Assembly (NCBI GenBank): GCA_023665475.1 | Contig: JAMPEB010000003.1 | Coordinates: 124,001 to 188,000, forward strand | Origin: Lachnoclostridium sp. | GTDB lineage: Bacteria; Bacillota; Clostridia; Lachnospirales; Lachnospiraceae | Reading direction: 5' to 3' | Length of the DNA stretch: 64,000 nt | Part shown: in pieces, positions 1-9,367 of the stretch | Numbering within the stretch: position 1 is the first letter of the stretch | How the letters are laid out: each line of letters starts with the position of its first letter | Notes under the pieces: generated by a model | Told to the model about the DNA's origin: nothing | Seen by the model: the letters and a program-made list of their open reading frames with translations, nothing else | The model's database searches: none | Position numbers and translations under genes: made by a program

Positions 1-100
1 TCATCAACCTCTCTTCTTAACATTATCTATTAAGTATATCATTTTTTACCTTATTTGTCACTATCAAAACAGGAATTCCGAGGAATGAAATTCCTTGCGG

Positions 101-922
101 TTATTCTGAGGAATTTTGCGAAGCTTGGGCATCAATCATCTCATGCAGTTTTTTAATGGCCTTGTCCACTCCGCCCACTTCATCAATGATTCCCTTTTTT
201 ACGGTTTCTTCTCCCACGAGAATGGTTCCCACATCCTTCGTTAAAACGCCGGTCTCCATCATCAGCTCTTCAAACTTTTTTTGTTCAATCCGGCAGTGCT
301 GGCATACAAATCCGGTAATGCGGTCCTGTATGGATTTAAAATAATCAAAGGTCTGCGGTACGCCGATAACGGTTCCGTTCATGCGCACCGGGTGAATCAC
401 CATGGTTCCTGTAGGCACAATGAAAGAATAATCCGTGCTTACCGCAATGGGAACTCCTATGGAGTGGCTTCCACCGAGCACCAAGGATACCGTCGGCTTG
501 CTTAAGGACGCCACCATCTCCGCAATGGCAAGCCCTGCCTCCACATCTCCGCCCATGGTGTTTAACAGTACCAACACTCCCTTGATTTCCTTACTGTCCT
601 CAATTGCCGCAAGCTGTGGTAAGATATGTTCATATTTTGTCGTTTTAGAATTACTAGAAAGGTTATCGTGTCCTTCTACTTCTCCAATAATCGTGAGTAA
701 GTGAATTTCCTGATGCTCTTTGTTTTCGTTTAAAGTCACCTGTCCCGTCTGCTCAATGCGTTCATCCCTGTGCTTTTCTGCCTCAATCTGCTTATCTTTA
801 TCCCGTTCCCCGTCCTGACTTCCCTTCTCCTGTGTCCTCACTGCCCGGATTTCTTTTCCGGGCGTTCGGACTTCCTTTTCGGGCGTCCGTTTTTCCTTCT
901 CTGCTTCCTGTTGTTTCTGCAT
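101..922 (-). CDS. ClpP/TepA-like serine protease
   Basis: This is a ClpP-fold peptidase of the TepA-like branch, about 273 residues long. Residues 1-75 are a charged, low-complexity Lys/Glu/Arg-rich extension. The ClpP/crotonase-type core follows. The nucleophile is probably Ser154 in GGSHSIGVP and the general base His177 in MVIHPVR. TepA-like proteins are thought to degrade small peptides, such as signal-peptide remnants, at the cytoplasmic face; here that role is inferred. I chose the ATG at 922 because it follows an AAGGAGG (12 nt spacing), whereas the TTG at 952 has no Shine-Dalgarno. A strong terminator at 969-999 separates it from the membrane-protein gene upstream. In related genomes ftsK often follows, but that would lie beyond the left edge. 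Confidence 0.85.
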   Translation of the reverse strand: MQKQQEAEKEKRTPEKEVRTPGKEIRAVRTQEKGSQDGERDKDKQIEAEKHRDERIEQTGQVTLNENKEHQEIHLLTIIGEVEGHDNLSSNSKTTKYEHILPQLAAIEDSKEIKGVLVLLNTMGGDVEAGLAIAEMVASLSKPTVSLVLGGSHSIGVPIAVSTDYSFIVPTGTMVIHPVRMNGTVIGVPQTFDYFKSIQDRITGFVCQHCRIEQKKFEELMMETGVLTKDVGTILVGEETVKKGIIDEVGGVDKAIKKLHEMIDAQASQNSSE

Positions 923-968
923 ATTGCTTATCCGCCTCCTTGTTTGCTTCAAAAAATAGGTGCCTTAG

Positions 969-999
969 AAAAAGACGGTATAGAAAAGCCTATACCGTC
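969..999 (-). terminator. Rho-independent terminator
   Basis: A perfect 10-bp stem (GACGGTATAG paired with CTATACCGTC) with a 6-nt loop is followed on the minus strand by five T residues. It lies 40 bp after the stop of the GT-C membrane protein and before the ClpP-like gene, so it ends the glycosyltransferase transcript. A T-run on the other side could make it bidirectional. Confidence 0.85.
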
Positions 1000-1039
1000 C
1001 TTTTTAGTATTTCTCATATTTGATCAACTATGCAAAATC

Positions 1040-2545
1040 TTAAATATCAAAATCATCGTCGTCCTTCACTTCATAATCAAAATCCATCGCCCTATGCGCT
1101 TTCTTCTTCGGCAAAGGAAGCGGATTGTCCAAAAGCTTCACTTCTCTGGTTTTCCCCTCAAATTCTACCGTCACGACTCCGCCTTCCCTATTTTCTTCGA
1201 TTCCCATCACTTCTTTCCCTTCCGCTTTGTTCTTCTGACTTTTTTGCGCCGTCTCCGGCTTTTCCGCGACAGTATCCGTTTTGCGGCTTCGCTTTTCCTC
1301 TTCGGTTTCCGCTATCTGCCTGATTTTAAAGATATTGGAAATACCCACTCCTGCCATTCCTGCCATAAACAGATAGCACCAGCGCAAACCTTTTACCTCC
1401 TGCGTTGGTATTTGAAAAAGAACCAGCGCAAGAGTTACCAAAGTCACAGGCACCCAGATTTCCAATTCGTCAGACCAATGGTTGCACCAAAAACTGAAAA
1501 TGCCAAAGGTCATAAGGCACAATAAAATAATAATATCAAACCCTACATTTTCTATGGATGCAAAGAAAGAAGCATCATAAATGCCCGGCTTATAAAGGTT
1601 TCCAAGAGCTGCCAGAATATCCCCGGGACGGTTCCCGCCCAAAAAGGAATCCGCAAAAAGAGCTGCCCCGAATCCGCACAAGACTCCCGAAAATGCCGTC
1701 AGGAACAGAATGATTTTGTCCTTTAAACGCCTTTCTTCTTCTTTTTTTCCTGTCAGAAAAATGCCGACGGCAAAAAATAACAGAGTAATTCCCATCACAT
1801 CCAGATAGCTTATCAGCCCTGTAAGCATTCCGATAAACAGCCACTTTACCGCTGTTTGACGGTCTGACTTTAAGCTAAATGCCAAAAACAACAGCACCGT
1901 GCTATACAGAAACAAAAAAAGGATTTCCGGGGACAGATTCAATGCCTGAATACGCACGGACGGCGAAAATACGCCAAATAAGAGCATTATAAACGCCGAA
2001 ATCCGACCTGACAGCCTGCGCACCGCAAGATAGAGTCCCGCAAACGCCAAAAACAGCAGACCTATCTGCAGCCAATACCCGGCTTCTATTTTATTGCCCA
2101 AAAATACAAATATCAAATGAAGCAGTCCGACATATACATCGGTAATCCCATGGGTTGTCCGCCCGGGCGCTCTGTTACCGACAACCTTTGCCATATCAAA
2201 ATAGCGGCTTTGCTCCGGAGCCGAAAATACGCCTGCCGCCGGAACCGCTGCGCACACCAGCAGAACAATCAGCACTCCCACACATTCCACAATCCGGCGT
2301 TTTGCTTTACTCTGTCTGTCCCGGCCAAATGTGCCAAAGGTAATTTTATCCGCTATCCGGTGGTAGAAATACCACACTAAAAACGCCTCTACCGACATAA
2401 AAGCCACGCACACCAAAACGCCGATATAAAGGGGATAACCTCTTTCCATACAGGAGGCTGCAAGGAGAATCCCCAGACTGACCCCCGTAATAATGGCATA
2501 TATAAACCACAACACATATCCGAATTTGCTCTTTTTCCAAATCAT
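1040..2545 (-). CDS. Polytopic GT-C-like membrane protein
   Basis: This 501-residue protein has about 10-11 hydrophobic segments between residues 10 and 410. It ends in a roughly 90-residue charged cytoplasmic tail (Lys/Glu-rich, ending in an acidic DDDD stretch). The layout is that of GT-C superfamily glycosyltransferases (PMT/ArnT-like) or the GtrC partner of prophage-type glucosylation systems. The first extracytoplasmic loop is short and I cannot identify a firm catalytic Asp. It starts 12 bp after the GtrB-like glycosyltransferase stop, so the two are surely co-transcribed. The most likely pair function is transfer of a sugar from a polyprenyl-phosphate donor to a cell-surface acceptor. 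No clear Shine-Dalgarno precedes the ATG, which suggests translational coupling. Confidence 0.7.
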   Translation of the reverse strand: MIWKKSKFGYVLWFIYAIITGVSLGILLAASCMERGYPLYIGVLVCVAFMSVEAFLVWYFYHRIADKITFGTFGRDRQSKAKRRIVECVGVLIVLLVCAAVPAAGVFSAPEQSRYFDMAKVVGNRAPGRTTHGITDVYVGLLHLIFVFLGNKIEAGYWLQIGLLFLAFAGLYLAVRRLSGRISAFIMLLFGVFSPSVRIQALNLSPEILFLFLYSTVLLFLAFSLKSDRQTAVKWLFIGMLTGLISYLDVMGITLLFFAVGIFLTGKKEEERRLKDKIILFLTAFSGVLCGFGAALFADSFLGGNRPGDILAALGNLYKPGIYDASFFASIENVGFDIIILLCLMTFGIFSFWCNHWSDELEIWVPVTLVTLALVLFQIPTQEVKGLRWCYLFMAGMAGVGISNIFKIRQIAETEEEKRSRKTDTVAEKPETAQKSQKNKAEGKEVMGIEENREGGVVTVEFEGKTREVKLLDNPLPLPKKKAHRAMDFDYEVKDDDDFDI

Positions 2546-2557
2546 CTTACAGATAAC

Positions 2558-3577
2558 CTATGCATCCTCTTCCGTTGTCAGCTTCTCCGCTGTCGGCGCT
2601 TCCGCCGTCGGCATTTCTGCCGTCGGCATTTCTGCCGTCAACACCTTTTCAATATTGTATCTGGGTCTGTGCTTCACCTCAATATATATCTTGCCGATAT
2701 ACTGCCCTACCAGACCGATGGCAAGAAGCTGTACGCCTCCCAAAAACCAGATGGATAAAATCAGGGAGGTCCATCCCGGCACCGTCTGTCCCGTAAAATA
2801 GGAAATCAAGGCATAAATAGCGGCGAGAACCGATGCAATAACAATAAACATTCCCAGCCCCAATATCATGGTAATCGGCTTTACGCTAAAAGAAGAAATG
2901 CCGTTAAAGGCCAGTGCAAGCATCTTTTTTAAAGGATATTTGGATTCACCCGCCACACGCTCCTTGCGGTCATAATACACCATATCTGTCTGATAGCCGA
3001 TAAGGGGCATCATTCCCCTTAAAAACAGATTTGTCTCCTTATAGAGGGAAAACTGTTCCACCGCGCGCTTGGACATTAAACGGAAATCCGCATGATTGTA
3101 AATGGTTTTTACTCCCATCAGTTCCATCACTTTATAAAATCCCTGAGCTGTAGTACGCTTAAAGAAAGTATCCGTCTTTCTCTCTTTCCTGACGCCGTAC
3201 ACGATATCATTCCCTGCATGGAATTTATCTATCATTTCCTCAATCACGGCAATGTCATCCTGCAAGTCCGCATCAATGGAAACCGTCACATCACTCATAT
3301 CCTTGGCTGTGATAAGCCCTGCCGTCAGAGCAAACTGATGCCCCACATTTCCCGCAAGATTCACTCCCCTTACCTGAACGGGATGTGCCTTATGTTCTTC
3401 TTCGATCAATTCCCATGTCCGGTCTTTGCTTCCGTCATTCACAAATAAGAGAAAGCTGTCTTTTGCAATCTTTCCCTTTCCCGCCAAATCATTCAAAACA
3501 CCCCTAAGCGCCTCGGAAGCAATCTTTAACACTTCCTCCTCATTATAACAGGGAATCACAATCGCAAGTTTATCCAT
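2558..3577 (-). CDS. GtrB/DPM1-like family 2 glycosyltransferase
   Basis: This 339-residue protein has an N-terminal GT-A domain (residues 1-230) with the opening VIPCYNEE, a nucleotide-sugar DxD-like DADLQDD near residue 103, and the GESKYP region typical of polyprenyl-phosphate glycosyltransferases. Two transmembrane helices follow at about residues 230-260 and 270-300. The family moves a sugar from UDP- or GDP-sugar to undecaprenyl phosphate on the cytoplasmic side (GtrB, CsbB, YkcC). The C-terminus ends in a repeated TAEMP/TAEAP/TAEK tail encoded by a small DNA repeat. The ATG at 3577 follows GGAGG with 6 nt spacing. The polytopic partner follows directly. Confidence 0.85.
   Translation of the reverse strand: MDKLAIVIPCYNEEEVLKIASEALRGVLNDLAGKGKIAKDSFLLFVNDGSKDRTWELIEEEHKAHPVQVRGVNLAGNVGHQFALTAGLITAKDMSDVTVSIDADLQDDIAVIEEMIDKFHAGNDIVYGVRKERKTDTFFKRTTAQGFYKVMELMGVKTIYNHADFRLMSKRAVEQFSLYKETNLFLRGMMPLIGYQTDMVYYDRKERVAGESKYPLKKMLALAFNGISSFSVKPITMILGLGMFIVIASVLAAIYALISYFTGQTVPGWTSLILSIWFLGGVQLLAIGLVGQYIGKIYIEVKHRPRYNIEKVLTAEMPTAEMPTAEAPTAEKLTTEEDA
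2585..2645 (-). repeat. 15-bp coding minisatellite at GT2 3' end
   Basis: About four imperfect 15-bp units (of the type GCCGACGGCAGAAAT on the minus strand) encode the repeated TAEMP-like pentapeptides at the C-terminus of the GtrB-like protein. The two inner units are nearly identical, so copy number probably changes by slippage. Confidence 0.8.
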
Positions 3578-3614
3578 TTAAATCCTCCATGCCGCCGGTT
3601 TCATTCTTCTCACG

Positions 3615-4343
3615 CTAGTCGTCCCAATTGTGGTACACTGCCTGTACATCATCGTCATCATCCAGCAAATCCAATATTCTCTGGAGATTCTTAACTGCCG
3701 TCTCGTCCGTAAGCTCCACATAGTTCTGGGGAATCATGGTTACTTCCGCATTTAACATGGGAATGCCCGCATCTTCCAAAGCCTTGCGCACTTCCTCGAA
3801 ACCGTCAGGGTCCGTAAGCACCTCATAACTTTCCTCTTCCTCCGAAAAATCCTCTGCTCCCGCATCCAGAGCCAGCATCATCAAATCATCGGCCTCCATG
3901 TCGCATTCTTCTTTATCAATGATAATCTGCCCCTTCTTGTCAAACATAAAAGATACGCAGCCGGGCGTTCCGATATTACCCTGTCCTTTGGTAAACGCGC
4001 TTCTTACATTGGCTGCGGTACGGTTTTTATTGTCCGTAAGGGCATCCACAATCACCGCAATACCGTTAGGTCCATATCCTTCGTATGTAACATACTCATA
4101 ATTTACATTGCCCACATCTCCGGCAGCTTTCTTAATGCCGCGCTCAATGGTATCATTGGGCATATTATTAGCTTTTGCCTTTGCAATAACCGTTGCAAGC
4201 TTGAAATTATTCGCAGGGTCGGGACCTCCCTCTTTCACGGCAACGGCAATCTCACGGCCGATAATGGTGAAAATTTTGCCCTTTGCGGCGTCATTTTTTT
4301 CCTTTTTATGCTTAATATTTGCAAATTTTGAATGTCCTGACAT
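3615..4343 (-). CDS. yebC: YebC/PmpR family regulator
   Basis: This is a 242-residue YebC/TACO1-family protein with the hallmark N-terminus [14 protein letters not shown], where members normally start with MSGHSKW. The internal GYGPNG...ALTDNKNRT segment and the acidic C-terminal lobe are present. The family binds DNA or the ribosome: some members regulate transcription, and YebC2/TACO1-type proteins relieve stalling at proline stretches. I cannot tell which applies here. The ATG at 4343 is preceded by GAGG at 6-nt spacing; an upstream in-frame TTG at 4376 is rejected. A sigma-A promoter lies at 4468-4496. It sits upstream of the glycosyltransferase pair, and a fragment resembling the double-hairpin repeat begins at its stop codon. 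Confidence 0.93.
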   Translation of the reverse strand: MSGHSKFANIKHKKEKNDAAKGKIFTIIGREIAVAVKEGGPDPANNFKLATVIAKAKANNMPNDTIERGIKKAAGDVGNVNYEYVTYEGYGPNGIAVIVDALTDNKNRTAANVRSAFTKGQGNIGTPGCVSFMFDKKGQIIIDKEECDMEADDLMMLALDAGAEDFSEEEESYEVLTDPDGFEEVRKALEDAGIPMLNAEVTMIPQNYVELTDETAVKNLQRILDLLDDDDDVQAVYHNWDD

Positions 4344-4467
4344 CTTTTTCCTCATTTCTGCACTTATTCCGCGCAATTTTGTATTTATAACTATTCAGAG
4401 CCGCATACAGGCAATGATACGCCTCACAGAAGCCTTTTTGCAAATGAGGTTCTGACAGTTACCATTT

Positions 4468-4496
4468 ATCATAGCATTATTTTGGATTTTATTCAA
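4468..4496 (-). promoter_or_regulatory. Sigma-A promoter of yebC
   Basis: On the minus strand TTGAAT (4491-4496) and TATGAT (4468-4473) are separated by exactly 17 bp, about 125 bp upstream of the yebC start. The rest of the 4344-4619 gap shows no gene and no clear terminator. Confidence 0.65.
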
Positions 4497-4619
4497 GTAC
4501 ATAAAGTTTTGACCGGCGACAAACGCTCTGCATTAGTCAGTGCGAAAAGTTTTATTCTTCAAAGCTAAGCTATGAATGGCTTTGCAGGAAAATTGCAATA
4601 AAGCTGTAAATCAGCGCCT

Positions 4620-6023
4620 CTATATCGCTTCCGACACGGTCTGTTCCTCTGCACTTTCCATATCTTCCGCTGCATCCTCCGGCAGCTTTGTCACAAGCAC
4701 TCTGGAAATCACCTTATTTTCCACCGAGAGGATTTTAAAATTATAGCCGGATAAGTCTACATCAAATTCTTCATCGGGCTCGGGTATCTTGTCCATCTTG
4801 GAAATCAGATAACCGTTCAGGGTATCAAACTCCTCGCTGTCAAATTTGATGGCAAACCGCTCTTCTAACTCCTCTAACGGGGTGGTGCCTTCAATCACAT
4901 ATTCATCTTCGCCCCGCTCTTCGATATATTTCTTGTCCTCGTCATATTCATCCTGAATGTTTCCGACGATTTCTTCCAGAATATCTTCCATGGCTACCAG
5001 CCCGTCCGTCTGTCCGTACTCGTCCACCACAATCACCATCTGTAATTTCTTCTGCTGCATTTCGTGGAACAGCTCATCAATATTTTTAGTCCGGGGCACA
5101 AAATATGGCTCCCTCAAAAGCCCCTCAAGCTGCGCCACAGGGGAATTTAACTTCTCATCCTCCCTGTGAAACCGCATGGCATCTTTTAAGTGCAGGATTC
5201 CTATGATATGGTCGATATTTTCTTCATAGACGGGATAACGGCTGTTTTTGCCCTCCAGAATATAAGCGATGGCATCCTGTAACATCATACTTGCGTCAAT
5301 GGCATCAATATTGTTGCGATGGGTCATGATATTCTGGGCTTCCTTGTCCCCAAACTCGAAGATATTGGATATCATTTCCGCTTCGCTTGCCTGAATGATT
5401 CCCTGCTCATGGCCTTCAATTACCATGTCAATGATTTCTTCTTCTGTCACATCATTGTCACTGCCATTGTCCCTGACCCCGAATACAAATAAAATTCCGT
5501 TTGCCGTTGCCGTCACAAGACCGGTAAGAGGTTTTAAAATCCCCATAATTACAAACACGGGAGTGATACATGCATATGCCCACTTTTCGGGAATCCTTGC
5601 CGCGATTTTTTTCGGCAGCAGCACCCCGAAGGTAAGCAGTATGTATAAAAATGCCAGCAGGGCTATTACCGTGGCAGCTCCTGCTATCACTGCCGCGGGC
5701 AGTTCTGCAAAAGGCTTGCTCATCTGTGCCAATGCTCTAAAGGCTTTTGTGATTGTGCTCAGCCAGATTCCCAGACAAAAAGCCCCCATGACAACATTGT
5801 TCAGATTGACCACTAACTGTAGGGTATTGATATATTCTGACGGATTTTCAATGATTTTTAAAAGGCGTCTGGATTTTTTATCCTTATCCTCTTCGGCTTT
5901 TTTCTCTATCTCCTTTTCGTTTAAATTGGCGACAGCCATATCAAATCCATAGAAAAATACATCAATCAATATCAACAACAGAAAAAAGATAATACTAGCA
6001 GTAGGTCCACTGTCATCGTCCAT
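4620..6023 (-). CDS. CNNM/CorC family membrane protein (hemolysin-C-like)
   Basis: This 467-residue protein has the standard layout of the HlyC/CorC family. An N-terminal DUF21/CNNM membrane domain (about residues 1-190, four hydrophobic stretches) is followed by a CBS-domain pair (about 205-350, with YPVYEE and IVVDEYGQTDGLVAMEDILEE). A C-terminal CorC_HlyC domain comes last (about 365-450). Family members are linked to magnesium or cobalt efflux; the 'hemolysin' name is historical. The start at 6023 follows AGAGG. A promoter of the form TTGACG-17-TATATT lies at 6057-6085. Its -35 box overlaps one arm of an intergenic hairpin belonging to the repeat family after mazF. Confidence 0.9.
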   Translation of the reverse strand: MDDDSGPTASIIFFLLLILIDVFFYGFDMAVANLNEKEIEKKAEEDKDKKSRRLLKIIENPSEYINTLQLVVNLNNVVMGAFCLGIWLSTITKAFRALAQMSKPFAELPAAVIAGAATVIALLAFLYILLTFGVLLPKKIAARIPEKWAYACITPVFVIMGILKPLTGLVTATANGILFVFGVRDNGSDNDVTEEEIIDMVIEGHEQGIIQASEAEMISNIFEFGDKEAQNIMTHRNNIDAIDASMMLQDAIAYILEGKNSRYPVYEENIDHIIGILHLKDAMRFHREDEKLNSPVAQLEGLLREPYFVPRTKNIDELFHEMQQKKLQMVIVVDEYGQTDGLVAMEDILEEIVGNIQDEYDEDKKYIEERGEDEYVIEGTTPLEELEERFAIKFDSEEFDTLNGYLISKMDKIPEPDEEFDVDLSGYNFKILSVENKVISRVLVTKLPEDAAEDMESAEEQTVSEAI

Positions 6024-6056
6024 TTTTCATATTCCTCTCTTTTGCGATTTTCCCTA

Positions 6057-6085
6057 AATATAACATCTTCTGGTACATTCGTCAA
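6057..6085 (-). promoter_or_regulatory. Sigma-A promoter of the CNNM/CorC gene
   Basis: TTGACG (6080-6085) and TATATT (6057-6062) are 17 bp apart on the minus strand. The -35 box is embedded in the 13-bp-arm hairpin at 6084-6111, so the hairpin that may end mazF transcription also contributes to the downstream promoter. Confidence 0.6.
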
Positions 6086-6157
6086 GAGAGGTATGCCCGC
6101 ATACCTCTCTTGGATGAACTCCGGCGAGGGTGTTTACACCCCCTGCTCTTATGTATC
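6084..6157 (-). repeat. Double-hairpin intergenic element, copy 1 (diverged)
   Basis: A hairpin spanning 6112-6157 contains the GGGTGT/ACACCC inner palindrome seen in copies 2 and 5. It is followed on the minus strand by a second hairpin with 13-bp perfect arms at 6084-6111. The order (outer hairpin starting at the stop codon, then a second strong hairpin) is the same as in the other copies, but the outer AGTGTGAG arms are lost. It probably ends the mazF transcript. Confidence 0.6.
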
Positions 6158-6490
6158 CAACTCCAGACTAATCATCAGTGCATGATTCACCTTTCTCATA
6201 ATATCGCCGTCTAAATGGCATACCTTATCCTTAAGCCTCTTTTTGTCTATGGTGCGGAGCTGCTCCAAAAGCACCACGGAATCCTTATCCATATCATAAA
6301 GAGTTGCATTCAATTCAATATGGGTTGGCAGTTTTGCCTTATTCATCTTAGAGGTAATGGCTGCGCAGATAACCGTAGGGCTGTGCTTGTTTCCCACATC
6401 ATTCTGGATGATAAGCACCGGACGGATGCCGCCCTGTTCCGAACCCACTACCGGCCGTAAATCTGCATAATAAACATCTCCTCTTCTCAT
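6149..6490 (-). CDS. MazF/PemK family endoribonuclease toxin, apparently without antitoxin
   Basis: This 113-residue protein is a clear MazF/NdoA-type mRNA interferase. It has the opening [10 protein letters not shown], the [16 protein letters not shown] core and the later TSK and [13 protein letters not shown] segments. Family members cut mRNA at short sequence motifs and are held inactive by a MazE-type antitoxin. The ATG at 6490 follows GGAGG at 5 nt; the ATG at 6502 overlaps that site and is rejected. It sits 62 bp after alr. In Bacillus and many Clostridia the antitoxin gene lies between alr and the toxin, but there is no room for one here and none is visible after it. It may be neutralised from elsewhere or serve another role. 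Confidence 0.93.
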   Translation of the reverse strand: MRRGDVYYADLRPVVGSEQGGIRPVLIIQNDVGNKHSPTVICAAITSKMNKAKLPTHIELNATLYDMDKDSVVLLEQLRTIDKKRLKDKVCHLDGDIMRKVNHALMISLELDT

Positions 6491-6552
6491 TTTTACCTCC
6501 ATTTGGAAATCTTTTCAGAGAGTATTGCCGATTTATCCGGAGGTATTCAAAT

Positions 6553-7758
6553 TTATTTATAATCATCGTGATAATCTTTTACATAGACAACTGTTTCATC
6601 CTTAAAATATACTCTTGGCAGGCGTTTCCCCAAATCGCATACCAGCTCGTAATTAAAACGCCCTGACAATTTCCCCAAATCTTCCGCACTGATATGCTCA
6701 TTTCCGTCAAATCCTAACAGAGTAACCTTGGAACCCACCTTTGCTTCCGGGATTTCCGATACATCCACCATAAACTGGTCCATGCACACCCTGCCCAGAA
6801 TAGGAGCTCTTTTTCCACAGATAAGCACATAGCCTTTTTCGGAAAGTCCCCTCGGATAACCGTCCCCATATCCCAAAGGAATGGTCGCCACCCTTGTGTC
6901 CTTCCCTGCGGTAAAAAGTCCGCCATAGCTTACGCTCTCTCCGGCAGGAAGATTTTTGATATAGATAATAGTGCTGTATAAGGACAGTGCAGGCTTTAAG
7001 GAAACTGCATTCCAGTCCACCTCAAAGGAAGGATATAATCCATATAAAATAATGCCTGCCCGCACCAAATCCAGATTCATCTTAGGCAGTTCCATAATGC
7101 CTGCGCTGTTAGAACAATGCTTTAAAGGTATATGAAGCCTAAGTTCCTCCTCTATCATCCGAATAAATCCCATGAACTTTTCAAACTGCTTTTCCGTGCT
7201 CTTTTTATCTCTTTCATCCGCCTTTGCGAAGTGGGTAAAAATCCCCTCTATCTTGATATCAGGCTCCTGCATCAGCCGCTTTACAAACATAAGCCCTTCC
7301 CTGTCAGGCGCAATGCCGATTCTGCCCATTCCGGTGTCCACTTTGATATGTGCCTTTATGGGTTTACCCGCCGCCTTGGCTGCCTGCGCAAGTTCTTCTA
7401 TGCTGTCATCGCGAAATACCGCCGGACTTACCTCTTCTTTTGCCAGCATCTCATAGCTATATGGAAAAGCATATCCCAATATAAGAATAGGCTTTTTAAC
7501 TCCTGTTACTCTTAAGATATGCGCTTCCTCCGCCGTTGCCACTGCAAAGCCGTAAATAAAATCAAGGGGCTCTAACACATGGGCTATGGGCACGCTTCCA
7601 TGCCCATAGCCGTCCGTCTTGATAACCCCTATAATCTGTGTATCCGGCGCAATATGCGCCTTCATCTGTCCTGCATTTGCCACGATGGCATCCAAGTCAA
7701 CCTGCACATATCCCCGCTCATAAGTTTTAAATTTCTGCTCTAATTCGTCATGATTCAT
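6553..7758 (-). CDS. alr: Alanine racemase
   Basis: This is a 401-residue fold-III PLP enzyme that makes D-alanine for peptidoglycan from L-alanine. The PLP lysine lies in VIKTDGYGHG (about residue 47; family consensus VKADAYGHG). The second catalytic base Tyr is probably in ESVSYGGLF (about residue 276). The C-terminal beta domain contains RVCMDQFMVDVS. It overlaps nnr by four bases (ATGA) and is followed by mazF, a gene order conserved in Firmicutes. Nothing looks missing. Confidence 0.97.
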   Translation of the reverse strand: MNHDELEQKFKTYERGYVQVDLDAIVANAGQMKAHIAPDTQIIGVIKTDGYGHGSVPIAHVLEPLDFIYGFAVATAEEAHILRVTGVKKPILILGYAFPYSYEMLAKEEVSPAVFRDDSIEELAQAAKAAGKPIKAHIKVDTGMGRIGIAPDREGLMFVKRLMQEPDIKIEGIFTHFAKADERDKKSTEKQFEKFMGFIRMIEEELRLHIPLKHCSNSAGIMELPKMNLDLVRAGIILYGLYPSFEVDWNAVSLKPALSLYSTIIYIKNLPAGESVSYGGLFTAGKDTRVATIPLGYGDGYPRGLSEKGYVLICGKRAPILGRVCMDQFMVDVSEIPEAKVGSKVTLLGFDGNEHISAEDLGKLSGRFNYELVCDLGKRLPRVYFKDETVVYVKDYHDDYK

Positions 7759-9350
7759 GGATTAATAATATCCTTTCCAAGCATTTCCGCAATATCCCCT
7801 GCCATGCAGCCGTATTCCCCATGCTCTCTTGCTGCCTGCTCTCCTGCCAGGGCATGGGCATACACGCCCACGCTTGCTGCTTTAAAAGCATCCCCGCCCT
7901 GTGCCATAAGCCCCAGAATGCACCCTGCAAGCACATCCCCGCTGCCTGCAGATGCCATGCCGCTGTTTCCCCTGATATTCATGCACACAGGCTTTTCCTC
8001 CTGACATACATAGGTTCTTGCATCCTTTGCGGCTATCACTACATGAAGTTTTCCCGCCAAGAGACAGGCATGGGAAACCAAGTCTTCTTTTAATTCGGGT
8101 ATGCTTTTTCCGGTAAGCCTAGACAGTTCTCCCACATGGGGCGTTAATATGATTTGCCTGCCGCTGCCTCTGCCATCAAGAGACCAGCAGCTGTTCTTTT
8201 CTTCGCTGTTTTTTCTTTTATCGATTTCTCCCTGCACAGCTAATTCCTGCTTTAATGCTTCGTCAGCCGCCAAGAGGTTCAAGGCATCCCCATCCAGCAA
8301 AAGCGAAATCCTGCTGTCACAAATCATTTTTCTTAAAACCTCCTGCGCTTCCGGACTCTTAGAAAGCCCCGGACCGATGCCTGCCACATCCGCCCAGCGA
8401 AGCCCTTCCTCCAAGTCCTCATAAGTCCCCACTAAAGCCTCCGGCACCTTTTCCTGTATAATCACCCTGTTTTCGGGCACGGTAAGTACCTTGACCATCC
8501 CGGCTCCCATGCGGTACGCGGCTCTTGCACTTAAAACTGCGGCTCCCGCCATATTAAGGCTTCCGGCAACTAAAAGAACCTTGCCGAAGGTTCCCTTATT
8601 GCCCGCCGGATTTCTCGGCGGCAGAAGCTCTGCCAGAGGCTCATCATAAAGAAACATCTCTGGCATCTGCCCGTAAAAACTTCTCTCCGTGATACCTATG
8701 GGCGCGGTAATCACCCTGCCTGCAAGGGTGCATCCGGGATATTGGAACAAGCCCCTTTTGGCAAAGCCGAAGGTTATGGTCGCATCCGCCTGAAAAGCCC
8801 ATGAGCCAAGGATTTTCCCTGTGTCGGAGCAGATGCCGCTTGGCACATCAACCGCCAGCTTAAACGCCTTCTGCTCGTTGCAGTAATGCACCGTTTCGGC
8901 ATATTCCCCTGTAAGCTCTCTGGAAAGCCCCACTCCGAAAAGAGCATCCACAATCACATCATACCCCTTATCCTGCATAGGAATAGTCGTCACAGGCTCT
9001 GCCTTGTCTTTATACAAAACAGGGTAATGTGCCAGAATTTCCCGCTGAAGGCGCCACTGCTTGGATGCCTTGCCGGGATTACCGATGCCCCACACTTCCA
9101 CCGCAAAGCCTTCCTCGCACAAAAGCCTTGCCAGCGCCAGACCATCGCCGCCGTTATTGCCCATGCCGGCTACTATCAATATTTTGCGTGAAGTTTTGTT
9201 TGCTTTTTCGTTTGTTATAAAATATTCCTTAATTACGGCAAGGACAGCCAAAGCGGCACGCTCCATAAGAACCATGCCGGGAATCCCTGTTTTTTCTATA
9301 GTGTTTGCATCATACTGCTTCATTTCCGAAGCTGTTACGAGATATTTCAT
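7755..9350 (-). CDS. nnr: Bifunctional NAD(P)H-hydrate epimerase/dehydratase
   Basis: This is a fusion of the YjeF_N epimerase domain (residues 1-215, with GNNGGDGLALARLL) and the YjeF_C ADP-dependent dehydratase domain (about 225-531, with NSGMASAGSGDVLAGCI). It repairs hydrated NAD(P)H. An insertion of about 25 residues, rich in Lys/Asn/Glu (around residue 390), is unusual. I place the start at the ATG at 9350, preceded by AAAGGA with good spacing; the in-frame TTG at 9371 overlaps the end of the preceding gene. It overlaps alr by four bases, so the two are translationally coupled. Confidence 0.95.
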   Translation of the reverse strand: MKYLVTASEMKQYDANTIEKTGIPGMVLMERAALAVLAVIKEYFITNEKANKTSRKILIVAGMGNNGGDGLALARLLCEEGFAVEVWGIGNPGKASKQWRLQREILAHYPVLYKDKAEPVTTIPMQDKGYDVIVDALFGVGLSRELTGEYAETVHYCNEQKAFKLAVDVPSGICSDTGKILGSWAFQADATITFGFAKRGLFQYPGCTLAGRVITAPIGITERSFYGQMPEMFLYDEPLAELLPPRNPAGNKGTFGKVLLVAGSLNMAGAAVLSARAAYRMGAGMVKVLTVPENRVIIQEKVPEALVGTYEDLEEGLRWADVAGIGPGLSKSPEAQEVLRKMICDSRISLLLDGDALNLLAADEALKQELAVQGEIDKRKNSEEKNSCWSLDGRGSGRQIILTPHVGELSRLTGKSIPELKEDLVSHACLLAGKLHVVIAAKDARTYVCQEEKPVCMNIRGNSGMASAGSGDVLAGCILGLMAQGGDAFKAASVGVYAHALAGEQAAREHGEYGCMAGDIAEMLGKDIINP

Positions 9351-9367
9351 TTGGTTTGTCCTTTTCC

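Noticed and set aside
1..100. Start of another gene (ftsK) at the left edge
   Set aside because: A GAGAGG followed by TTGATGA on the minus strand is visible, but spacing is too short and no coding sequence can be read before the window ends.
770..1525. Plus-strand frame of 251 codons
   Set aside because: It overlaps the ClpP-like and GT-C genes on the other strand and crosses the terminator between them; no start signal.
5395..5952. Plus-strand frame of 185 codons
   Set aside because: Antisense to the CNNM/CorC membrane domain; its Ser/Ile-rich composition mirrors the membrane helices.
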